A stretch of 64,000 nucleotides of DNA from Xanthomonas citri pv. mangiferaeindicae (GTDB taxonomy: Bacteria > Pseudomonadota > Gammaproteobacteria > Xanthomonadales > Xanthomonadaceae). Within the stretch, counting starts at the first letter, position 1; the number at the start of each line of letters is the position of its first letter. Below the pieces are notes generated by a model, which was given only the letters and a program-made list of their open reading frames with translations, did not search any database and was not told the DNA's origin. The stretch spans positions 1,550,001-1,614,000 of the forward strand of contig CP016836.1 of the NCBI GenBank assembly GCA_002240395.1, written 5' to 3'. Shown here in pieces: positions 53,974-61,635 of this stretch. The position numbers were made by a program, and so were the translations under genes.

Positions 53974-54521
53974 ACCGGCAGCGCCGCGACGATCGCGGTC
54001 GGCTCGGCCAGTCGTCCGGGGCCCGATTCGCCTTCCGCCAGTGGGCCGTCCTCCGGCCCCACGATCTGCGCGCCGCGCTCGCGCAGCAGCGCAAGATTGG
54101 CCTGCGTGGCCGGGTGCAGCCACATGCGGTGGTTCATCGCCGGGCACACGGTCAGCGGCGCGGTCGTCGCCAGGCACAGCGTGGTGACCAGGTTGTCGGC
54201 AAAGCCATGCGCGAGCTTGGCCAGCGTGTTCGCAGTCGCAGGCGCCACCACCACGCGCGTGGCCCACCGTGCCAGCTCGATGTGGCCCATCGCGGCCTCG
54301 GCGCCCGGGTCCCACAAGGTGGTGCGCACCGGTTCGCCCGACACCGCCTGGAAGGTCGCGGCCGACACGAAGTGCAGCGCGCTGTCGGTCATCGCCACGC
54401 GCACCTGGGCGCCGGCTTCACGCAGACGCCTCACCAGATCGGCGGCCTTGTAGGCGGCGATGCCGCCGCACACGCACAGCAGGATGCGCTGCCCATGCAG
54501 CGAGGTCGACGCGCCAGCCAT
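53970..54521 (-). CDS. coaC: Phosphopantothenoylcysteine decarboxylase domain (CoaC), separate ORF
   Basis: The decarboxylase half of CoaBC: an FMN-binding flavoprotein of the HFCD family that turns phosphopantothenoylcysteine into phosphopantetheine. Its 183 residues hold the N-terminal GGIAAYKAADLV, the catalytic His80 in AAMGHIELARWA, the PATANT segment and the substrate-clamp motif PAMNHRMW. Its stop overlaps the coaB start. Both domains look fully intact, so function is likely whether or not they are fused. It is the first gene of the operon, divergent from radC. Confidence 0.87.
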   Translation of the reverse strand: MAGASTSLHGQRILLCVCGGIAAYKAADLVRRLREAGAQVRVAMTDSALHFVSAATFQAVSGEPVRTTLWDPGAEAAMGHIELARWATRVVVAPATANTLAKLAHGFADNLVTTLCLATTAPLTVCPAMNHRMWLHPATQANLALLRERGAQIVGPEDGPLAEGESGPGRLAEPTAIVAALPV

Positions 54522-54698
54522 GGTCGGGGAAGCCCTACCGGAAAATCGACCGACAGCTTACCCGAAGCGAGGTGGACCGCTGGCTGCGCCGGGGCTTGCG
54601 CACGCGTTGCAATACAGGTCCCGCCGGCATCGGCGATGCGCGTCCGACACCCTCCCCGTCGCGTCGCGCCGGTGCCGGCTCCCCCAACGGAGGCGGCG

Positions 54699-55373
54699 AT
54701 GCATATCTCGAAATGGCCCAAGAGCGAGCGACCGCGCGAGAAACTCTTTGCCCGGGGCGCGGGCGCACTGTCGGACGCGGAGCTGCTGGCGATCTTCCTG
54801 GGCTCGGGACTGCGCGGCATGGATGCGGTGGCGACCGGCCGCCAGCTGCTCAAGGACCACGGCTCGCTGCGCGCGCTGCTCGAGCGCGGGCCACAGGGGC
54901 TCGCGCAGCTGCCGGGCCTGGGCATGGCGCGCGCCAGTGGCCTGAGCGCCGCACTCGAAGTGGGCAACCGGGTGCTGGCCCAGACGCTTGAACGCGGCGA
55001 GGCGATCACCGATCCAGGCGCCGCCGGTCGCTATTTCACCCAGCGCCTGCGTGGTCTTCCCCATGAAGTCTTCGCCGTGCTCTATCTCGACGCCCGGCAC
55101 CGCGCGCTGGCCTTCGAGGAGGTGTTCCAGGGCACGATCGACAATGCCGAGGTGTATCCGCGCGAACTCGCACGGCGCGCGCTCGCACACAACGCCGCAG
55201 CGATCATCGTCGGCCACAACCATCCCAGCGGCAACAATTGCCCGAGCGGTGCCGACCGGACGGTGACGAGCATGATCCGCCAGGCGCTGTCGCTGGTCGA
55301 CGTGCGTGTGCTCGACCACTTGGTCATCGGCGAGGGCGAGGCGGTGTCGCTGGCCGCGACGGGCTTTCTGTGA
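54699..55373 (+). CDS. radC: RadC family protein (UPF0758)
   Basis: A 224-residue protein with an N-terminal helix-hairpin-helix-like part (LLERGPQGLAQLPGLGMARA) and a C-terminal MPN/JAB-like metal domain with HNHPSGNNCPSGAD. The start at 54699 follows GGAGG. The old assignment to recombination repair has been withdrawn in E. coli; the biochemical function is uncertain. It lies divergent from coaC, as is usual for radC beside coaBC. Confidence 0.93.
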   Translation: MHISKWPKSERPREKLFARGAGALSDAELLAIFLGSGLRGMDAVATGRQLLKDHGSLRALLERGPQGLAQLPGLGMARASGLSAALEVGNRVLAQTLERGEAITDPGAAGRYFTQRLRGLPHEVFAVLYLDARHRALAFEEVFQGTIDNAEVYPRELARRALAHNAAAIIVGHNHPSGNNCPSGADRTVTSMIRQALSLVDVRVLDHLVIGEGEAVSLAATGFL

Positions 55374-55419
55374 GGGCGCGTCGCTCGCGATCGCGCCACG
55401 GTGCTTGCACAATGCGCGG

Positions 55420-55818
55420 ATGCCCGCGTCCGATCCGTCCTCCCTGACCGCCTGTCCCTGTGGCCGCCGCCTGTCGTTCGACGATTGCTGCGGTCGCATC
55501 CACGCCGGTATGCCGGCGCCCGATGCCGAGACGCTGATGCGCGCGCGTTACAGCGCCTACGCGCGCGGCGATGTCGACTACCTGCGCGCCAGCTGGCATC
55601 CGCGCACCTGCCCGCGGGATCTCGATCTGCGCGGGCCACAGCCCACGTGGCTGGGCCTGGACGTGCGCGCGTTCGACGTGCTGGACGACGATCGCGCCGA
55701 GGTCGAGTTCGTCGCGCGCTATCGCATCGGTGGCGGCAGCGTCGTGCGCATGCGCGAGCGCAGCCGGTTCGTGCACGAGGACGGTCACTGGTACTACGTC
55801 GACGGCGATGTGGCCTGA
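55420..55818 (+). CDS. YchJ-family SEC-C-like metal-binding protein
   Basis: A 132-residue protein with a zinc-type Cys cluster at the N-terminus (CPCGRRLSFDDCCGRIH) and an NTF2-like body (MRARYSAYARGDVDYLRASW, then a strand-rich part ending WYYVDGDVA). This corresponds to YchJ-like proteins with an N-terminal SEC-C motif but no second SEC-C. Function is unknown. The start at 55420 is 46 bases after radC. Confidence 0.88.
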   Translation: MPASDPSSLTACPCGRRLSFDDCCGRIHAGMPAPDAETLMRARYSAYARGDVDYLRASWHPRTCPRDLDLRGPQPTWLGLDVRAFDVLDDDRAEVEFVARYRIGGGSVVRMRERSRFVHEDGHWYYVDGDVA

Positions 55819-55960
55819 GACCGGGTCCACCTTCCGCGCGCTCCACCGTGTTTCATGCGCTGCCGCCTGAGCGGCGCGTTAAACCCGAATCCACACACGC
55901 GTCCGCTGCCGGCCTCGTGAGGCACAGTGGCGTGGCCGTTCTGCCCCGGAGTTCCATTCG

Positions 55961-57184
55961 ATGAAGAGCCCTCTGCGTGCCGTCACCACTTTCGCACTGC
56001 TGGGCGCAGCCGGCGTGGTTGCCGCGGCCACGCCGCCGCCACCGCCCGCCAACCCGGCAGCGTTCGCTCAGTGCTTGGTCGGTATCCGCGGTGATGCCGC
56101 CAAGCGCGGCATTCCCGGCGACGCCTTTGATCGGCTGACGTCCGACCTGCAGCCGGACATGAGCGTGTTGCCGCTGCTCGACGCGCAACCCGAATTCACC
56201 ACGCCGCTGTGGGATTACCTGGCAGGGTTGGTAGACGCGCAGCGCGTCGAGGATGGGCGCGCGATGCTGGCCGAGCACCGCGACCTGCTGGCACGGGTGT
56301 CGGCGCAGTACGGTGTCGATGCCCAGACTGTCGTCGCGGTCTGGGGCGTGGAGAGCGACTACGGCCGCATCTCGGGCAAGCGGCCGCTGCGCGTGTCGCT
56401 CGCCACGCTGGCCTGCAACGGGCGCCGGCAGCCGTTCTTCCGTGGCGAGTTCCTGGCGCTGCTCGAACTCCTGCACAAGGGCGATCTGCGCGATCCGGGC
56501 TTGACTGGCTCCTGGGCCGGCGCGTTCGGCCACACGCAGTTCATGCCCAGCACCTACGCGCGCATCGCGGTGGATTTCGACGGCGACGGCCGCCGCGATC
56601 TCGTCGACAGCATTCCCGACGCCCTGGCCTCGACCGCGAACTACCTCGCGCGCGCCGGCTGGAGCAGTGGCCAGCCCTGGGGCTACGAGGTTCGGCTGCC
56701 GCCGGGCTTTGCGATCGCGCAGGCCGGGCGCACGAACCGCCGGTCCGTGTCCGACTGGGCCGCGCGCGGCGTGACCCGCGTCGACGGCGGCGCGCTGCCG
56801 GCCGGTGACACGCGCGCGGCGGTGATCGCACCGACCGGGGCCTCGGGCCCGACGTTCCTGGTGCTGCGCAACTACGATGCGATCTACTCGTACAACGCCG
56901 CCGAAAGCTACGCGCTGGCAATTGCCTTGCTCGCCGACCAGTTGCGTGGCGGGACCGGTCTGAAGACGCCGTGGCCGACCGACGATCCTGGGCTGTCGCG
57001 CGCCGACCGCCGCGCATTGCAGACCCTGCTCGCTGCGCGCGGACACGACATCGGCGAGGTCGACGGGATGATCGGGACCGCGACCCGGCGTGCGATCCAG
57101 GCCGAGCAGCGCCGGCTTGGACTCACGCCCGACGACGGCCGGGCAGGACGCCGCATTCTCGAGGCCTTGCAGGCCGGCCGTTAG
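55961..57184 (+). CDS. Lytic murein transglycosylase with C-terminal peptidoglycan-binding domain (MltB-like)
   Basis: Cleaves glycan strands to 1,6-anhydro-muropeptides in the periplasm. The 407 residues begin with a signal (AGVVAAATPPPP). The transglycosylase domain (about 30-320) has the catalytic Glu in WGVESDYGR, followed by GSWAGAFGHTQFMPSTY and the DGDGRRDL metal-like loop. A PG_binding_1 domain (about 345-405) closes with IGEVDGMIGTATRRAI. The fold is that of the MltB family of soluble or periplasmic forms; no lipobox is present. Confidence 0.92.
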   Translation: MKSPLRAVTTFALLGAAGVVAAATPPPPPANPAAFAQCLVGIRGDAAKRGIPGDAFDRLTSDLQPDMSVLPLLDAQPEFTTPLWDYLAGLVDAQRVEDGRAMLAEHRDLLARVSAQYGVDAQTVVAVWGVESDYGRISGKRPLRVSLATLACNGRRQPFFRGEFLALLELLHKGDLRDPGLTGSWAGAFGHTQFMPSTYARIAVDFDGDGRRDLVDSIPDALASTANYLARAGWSSGQPWGYEVRLPPGFAIAQAGRTNRRSVSDWAARGVTRVDGGALPAGDTRAAVIAPTGASGPTFLVLRNYDAIYSYNAAESYALAIALLADQLRGGTGLKTPWPTDDPGLSRADRRALQTLLAARGHDIGEVDGMIGTATRRAIQAEQRRLGLTPDDGRAGRRILEALQAGR

Positions 57185-57296
57185 CGTTCGCGGCGCGCAG
57201 GTGGTCCGCCTGGGGACATGACGGGGACGTTGCGTGCCTTGCGTCGAGCCCGGTTCCTTGCGATTGTCGAACCGGTCACGTCATGGAGTCGGACAC

Positions 57297-57518
57297 ATGC
57301 GCAGCCTGTGGAGCTTGGCGGCGGCCTTGCCGCTCGCCGCCTGCGGCACGATGGACTATCGCGACACCAACGCGGCGGTCGACAACAACCCGCTGTGCGT
57401 CAGCCGGCCCGACCAGCCGGGCGAACCGGTGTCGCGCGACTGCGAGCGTTACAGCGAGGGGCGTTGGCGCAAATCCGACGCCCAGCCCGTCGAGTTCGGT
57501 AGGCGCGACGAGCGCTGA
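57297..57518 (+). CDS. Very small lipoprotein
   Basis: A 73-residue protein with a lipobox (LPLAACG, Cys16) and a polar mature part with two Cys (NPLCVSRP and SRDCERYS) that could form a disulfide. No family recognised. The start at 57297 gives the signal peptide. It converges with the I78-type lipoprotein, 24 bases away. Confidence 0.7.
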   Translation: MRSLWSLAAALPLAACGTMDYRDTNAAVDNNPLCVSRPDQPGEPVSRDCERYSEGRWRKSDAQPVEFGRRDER

Positions 57519-57542
57519 TCCGCCCGCCGCGCCCGCGGTGCG

Positions 57543-57962
57543 TCAGCCGCAGCGGAATCCAGTGATCCGGCCCTCGGCGTCGAGGTCGATGTTCAACCGG
57601 TCCTCACGGAAATCCATCGTCACCGCATCGCCGGGACGGATCACGCGATGGGTGCGGGCGCCGGCGTCCTGCCGGGCCTTGTCGAAGAGCGCGTCGCTGC
57701 CGGCCTGGCCGATCATCGCCTGCACCGCCTCGGTGTCGCAGGGCGTGGTGCCGATCGCGCCCTCGGCCGACGGCTCACTGGCCGCGGCTTCAGTCTCGAT
57801 CGCGCTGCCGGCCCCGGTGTCGGCATCGGCGACGTCGGCGGCGGGCGGTTCTTCCTCGAAGCCCTCGTCATGGGCGGGCGCGCAGGCAGCCAGTGCGAAC
57901 GCGGGCACCAGCAAAGCGGCCAGCATGGGCCGGGGCAGCGAAACGCGGAGGCGTCGTGACAT
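57543..57962 (-). CDS. I78-family peptidase inhibitor lipoprotein
   Basis: A 139-residue lipoprotein (LAACAP) with an acidic linker and a C-terminal I78 domain. It has TPCDTEAVQAMIGQAGSDAL, then THRVIRPGDAVTMDFREDRL and the terminal ITGFRCG. The two Cys (in PCDT and FRCG) fit the family disulfide. I78 proteins inhibit serine proteases; the target here is unknown. It is divergent from the M28 peptidase, 103 bases apart. Confidence 0.87.
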   Translation of the reverse strand: MSRRLRVSLPRPMLAALLVPAFALAACAPAHDEGFEEEPPAADVADADTGAGSAIETEAAASEPSAEGAIGTTPCDTEAVQAMIGQAGSDALFDKARQDAGARTHRVIRPGDAVTMDFREDRLNIDLDAEGRITGFRCG

Positions 57963-58065
57963 GCAGTGCTCCTGTCGGGGGGACCATCCTCCACTGTAGC
58001 CGCTGGCAGGGGCCCGGGCCAATTGCGGCATGATGGGCAAAATTCATGCGAGGAAGACCCCGCCG

Positions 58066-59790
58066 ATGCCACGCCGCGCCGTGCCTGTCGCTCTCCTGTC
58101 CACCGCTTTGATGGTGTCGCTGGCCGGCGTGCCGGCGTTCGCCGCTGCCGGCGCCGATCCAGGGCCCGGCCCCGCTCCGGCCACAACCGCCGATGTACCC
58201 GGTGGCGGGATCGTCGCCGACAATCTCGCACGCCACCTGTCGGTGCTCGCCTCCGACGCGTTCGAAGGGCGCGCGCCGACGACCGAGGGCGAGCGCAAGA
58301 CCATCGCCTACATCGCCGAACAGTTCGCGCAGGCCGGGTTGTCGCCGGGCGGCGACGACGGCGGCTGGACCCAGGCGGTCGTGCTCGAGCGCAGTGCGAT
58401 CGTCGGTCCGGTCGAGGCGCGCGTGCATGTCGGCGGGCAGACGCGCGCACTCGCCAATGGCGACGACATCGCGGTCGAGACCCTGCGGCCGGGCGGGCGC
58501 GTGGATCTGGCCGATCTGCCGGTCGTCTTCGCCGGCTACGGCATCACGGCGCCCGAGCTCGACTGGGACGACTACGCCGGGCTCGACGTCGCCGGCAAGC
58601 TGGTCGTGGTGCTGATCAACGATCCCGATTTCGAGGCCGAGGCGCCTGGGCGCTTCGGCGGCCGGGCGCTGACCTGGTACGGCCGCTGGACCTACAAGTA
58701 CGAAGAGGCGGCGCGCCGCGGCGCGGCGGGCGTGCTGATCGTCCACGAGACCGAGCCGGCGTCCTACCCGTGGGCGACGGTGCGCAACGGCCGCGCCGGG
58801 CCGCAGTACGACATCGTCCGCGCCGACGCCCAGACCCATCACTTGCCGATGCGCGGCTGGATGCAGCGCGAGGTCGCCGTGCGCTTGTTCGCCGATGCCG
58901 GGCTCGATTTCGAGGCCGAAAAGCGCCGGGCGCAACAGCCGGGCTTTCGCGGCGGCGCGCTCGGCGATGCACGCCTGGACATCGCCTTCGACGTGCAGCG
59001 CGAGCGTGTGACCAGCCACAACGTGGTCGGCGTACTGCCGGGCGCGTCGCGTCCCGACGAGACGGTCGTGTTGTCGGGCCACTGGGACAGCTTCGGCGTC
59101 GGCGAGCCCGATGCCAGCGGCGATGCGATCATCAATGGCGCGGTCGACAACGCGACCGCGATCGCGTCGCTGATCGAACTGGCGCGGGTGTTCGCCGCCG
59201 GCCCGCGCCCGGCGCGCACGCTGCAGTTCATTGCGTTGACGGCCGAGGAGAACGGCCTGCTCGGTGCGACCTACTACGCGGCCAATCCGCTGCGTCCGCT
59301 CGAGACCACGGCCGCGGTGCTGAACATGGAAATGTGGAGCCCCGACGGCGAAACCCGCGACATCTCGTCCTGGGGCAACGGCCGCGTCTCGCTGGAGCGC
59401 GACCTGGCCGCGGCGGCGGCCATCGATGGCCGGAGCTGGTCGCCCGATCCCAATCTCGAAGCGGGGCTGTTCTACCGCGCCGACCATTTCGCGTTCGCCC
59501 AGGCCGGCGTGCCGGCGCTGACGATCGGTCCGGGCATGGACCAGCTCGATGGCGGCGTGGCCGGCGGCAAAGCGGCGCGCGCCGATTACTTCGCGCACCG
59601 CTATCACCAGCCGGGCGATGCCTTCGACGACAGCTGGGACATGGCCGGACCGACCGCCGACACGCGCACGGTCTACCGTCTGGCGGCGGCGCTCGCGAAC
59701 ACGGCCGAGTGGCCGCAATGGAACGAGGACAGCGAGTTCCGCGCGCGCCGCATCCTCAGTGACGACGCCCGCCGCAGTCCGCCGCGCTGA
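58066..59790 (+). CDS. M28-family zinc aminopeptidase with PA domain, secreted
   Basis: A 574-residue exported protein (signal ending VPAFAAA). A PA domain is inserted (about 135-270, DLADLPVVFAGYGI and RGAAGVLIVH), and the M28 domain runs from about 320. The zinc and catalytic residues are in LSGHWDSFG, NGAVDNATAIA, LTAEENGLLG, and the late AHRYHQPGD. It likely trims peptides in the periplasm or outside the cell. AGGAAG stands 10 bases before the chosen ATG at 58066; an upstream ATG pair at 58030/58033 is possible but extends the signal oddly. Confidence 0.9.
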   Translation: MPRRAVPVALLSTALMVSLAGVPAFAAAGADPGPGPAPATTADVPGGGIVADNLARHLSVLASDAFEGRAPTTEGERKTIAYIAEQFAQAGLSPGGDDGGWTQAVVLERSAIVGPVEARVHVGGQTRALANGDDIAVETLRPGGRVDLADLPVVFAGYGITAPELDWDDYAGLDVAGKLVVVLINDPDFEAEAPGRFGGRALTWYGRWTYKYEEAARRGAAGVLIVHETEPASYPWATVRNGRAGPQYDIVRADAQTHHLPMRGWMQREVAVRLFADAGLDFEAEKRRAQQPGFRGGALGDARLDIAFDVQRERVTSHNVVGVLPGASRPDETVVLSGHWDSFGVGEPDASGDAIINGAVDNATAIASLIELARVFAAGPRPARTLQFIALTAEENGLLGATYYAANPLRPLETTAAVLNMEMWSPDGETRDISSWGNGRVSLERDLAAAAAIDGRSWSPDPNLEAGLFYRADHFAFAQAGVPALTIGPGMDQLDGGVAGGKAARADYFAHRYHQPGDAFDDSWDMAGPTADTRTVYRLAAALANTAEWPQWNEDSEFRARRILSDDARRSPPR

Positions 59791-59865
59791 GAGGCGAGGA
59801 CGGCGTTGCAGCGGGCGGTGGACTATTCGACACCGTGCGTCTGCCGTGCCTGCATGACACGCAAT

Positions 59866-59893
59866 AAAAAGCCGCCCGTGAGACACGGGCGGC
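59866..59893 (-). terminator. Intrinsic terminator on the minus strand
   Basis: Arms GCCGCCCGTG/CACGGGCGGC with an AGA loop at 59871-59893. On the minus strand the hairpin is followed by TTTTT (59866-59870 complement). It ends the transcript of the Pro-rich lipoprotein gene, whose stop is at 59981. Confidence 0.85.
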
Positions 59894-59980
59894 AACACCG
59901 GTTGAGAGAGAGCGTCGCGCTTGTTGCGCGCCGAACCGGGCAGAGATGAACTGGATGGAGAAAAGGTCAGCCTCGCGCGA

Positions 59981-60292
59981 TCAAGTGCCGGTCGTGGCGT
60001 CCTGGCCGGTCGGCGGTGCTGGCGGCGTGGTGGTCGGATCGGTCGGCGGCTGCATCGTGGGATCGGTCGGCGGCGGCATGGTCGGATCGACCGGATCGTT
60101 CGGCGGCAGCGTCGGGTCGGTCGGCGGCGGCGTCATCGGATCGCTGGGAGGTGGTGTCTGCGAGTCCATCGGCGGCGGTGCGGTCGCCGGGTCGGTCGTC
60201 GGTGCAGGGCCAGTGGCGGGGGTGTCGTGGTTGTTACACGCGGTCAGCGCGAAGGCAGCTGCAGCCGCGAGGGGAAGCACGATACGACGCAT
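59981..60292 (-). CDS. Proline-rich repeat lipoprotein
   Basis: A 103-residue lipoprotein (LTACNN, Cys about 18) whose mature part is wholly low complexity: repeats of the type PPTDPT / PPSDPM from about residue 40 to 98, with a Thr/Asp-rich ending. The DNA repeats in step (GGATCGGTCGG units). Such Pro-rich lipoproteins may span the periplasm or associate with the cell wall, but function is unknown. AGGAG stands ahead of the ATG at 60292. It is separated from the next gene by 278 bases with no clear coding content. Confidence 0.8.
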   Translation of the reverse strand: MRRIVLPLAAAAAFALTACNNHDTPATGPAPTTDPATAPPPMDSQTPPPSDPMTPPPTDPTLPPNDPVDPTMPPPTDPTMQPPTDPTTTPPAPPTGQDATTGT

Positions 60293-60570
60293 GGAAAACT
60301 CCTGGGTCGGTCGAAAGTGACGCGCCCAGTCTTTCGCGTCGTATGTCGCGAGGGTGTCGTGGTTTGGCTCAAATTGCGTGAGCTGCTCGCCCGGCGTCGC
60401 AGCTCGTTCAGGCTCGCAGCAGCCATTGAGACACTTCCCGCAGCGCCGCATGCACCTGTGGACGGCGTGCTGGCGGCGTTCGGCCCGCCGATCAAATAGT
60501 GTACTTGCGGGTTCAAATATTGCTAGGATGAACGCGTCCTGCCATCGCAGGCTCGGCTCAGACCCGCGAC

Positions 60571-61635
60571 ATGGCGCCCGACTCCCTCACAACTCCACCC
60601 TCGACGACCGCTCGCAGCCCAGCGAGGCGCTGGCTGGGCGCCGCCGTGGCCGCGCTGGCGGTCGTGCCGGTGGCGGTGTGGGGTGCATTCGCGCTGGGAT
60701 ACCAGGCGCCGGCCACTTGGCGATGGCTGCTGATCGCGGTCTGGCTGGTCGTCGCGGTGGCCGTGCTGGTGTCTCTGCCGCCGCGGCCGCGGCAAGCGCG
60801 CGGTCGCATCGCTCCGGTCATCGGCGGGATCGCGCTGCTGATGCTGCTCGGCTGGTGGCAGACCTTGCTGCCCTCGCACGCACGGTTGTGGGCCGATGAT
60901 GTCGCGCGCTTGCTCGAGGCCGATGTCGAAGGCAATCGGGTCACGTTGCGCAATGTCCGCAATTTCGATTGGCGCAGCGACGACGACTACACCGTACGCT
61001 GGGAGACGCGGACCTACGACCTCGAGCGTCTGGTGTCGGCCGATCTGATCCTGTCGTACTGGATGGGCCCGCATATCGCCCACACGCTGGTCTCGTTCGG
61101 TTTCGACGATGGCCGCCAACTGGTGTTTTCGCTGGAGATCCGCAAGGAGCGCGACGAGTCGTTCTCGGCGGTCGGCGGCTTCTTCCGCCAGTTCGAAACG
61201 GTGCTGGTGGCCGCCGACGAATACGACATCGTGCGCGTGCGCAGCAATATCCGTGGCGAGGACGTGTACCTGTACCGGCTCGATGTGCCGCCGGCGCAAC
61301 TGCGCGAGGTGTTCCTGGGTTATCTCGACGAGGCGGCCCGGCTGCAGCGCAAGCCGCGCTTCTACAACACGCTGACCAGCAACTGCACGACGATCGTGTT
61401 CGCGCTCGCGCGTCGCATCGCGCCTGCGCTGCCGCTCGATTACCGGCTGCTGCTGTCGGGGCACTTCGACGGCTATGCCTACGACCACGACGGGTTGGTG
61501 CCGGGCTATGACCTCCAGACGCTGCGCGCGGCCGGCCGCATCACCGCGCGCGCGCGCGCCTTCGACGGGCCGGCGGCCGAGTTCCCGCGCGCGATCCGCC
61601 AAGGCGTGCCGGGCGTGACCGCCACCACGCCATGA
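60571..61635 (+). CDS. DUF4105 membrane protein
   Basis: A 354-residue protein with three hydrophobic segments at the N-terminus (about 23-44, 50-70 and 80-97) and a soluble DUF4105 domain. That domain includes LILSYWMGPHIAHTLVSFGF with conserved His, DEYDIVRVRSNIRGEDVYLY and the conserved TSNCTTIVFAL, where the Cys and the His suggest a Cys-peptidase-like active site. This catalytic guess is inference. The stop overlaps the next start (ATGA), so it forms a unit with the lipoprotein hydrolase. Confidence 0.83.
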   Translation: MAPDSLTTPPSTTARSPARRWLGAAVAALAVVPVAVWGAFALGYQAPATWRWLLIAVWLVVAVAVLVSLPPRPRQARGRIAPVIGGIALLMLLGWWQTLLPSHARLWADDVARLLEADVEGNRVTLRNVRNFDWRSDDDYTVRWETRTYDLERLVSADLILSYWMGPHIAHTLVSFGFDDGRQLVFSLEIRKERDESFSAVGGFFRQFETVLVAADEYDIVRVRSNIRGEDVYLYRLDVPPAQLREVFLGYLDEAARLQRKPRFYNTLTSNCTTIVFALARRIAPALPLDYRLLLSGHFDGYAYDHDGLVPGYDLQTLRAAGRITARARAFDGPAAEFPRAIRQGVPGVTATTP

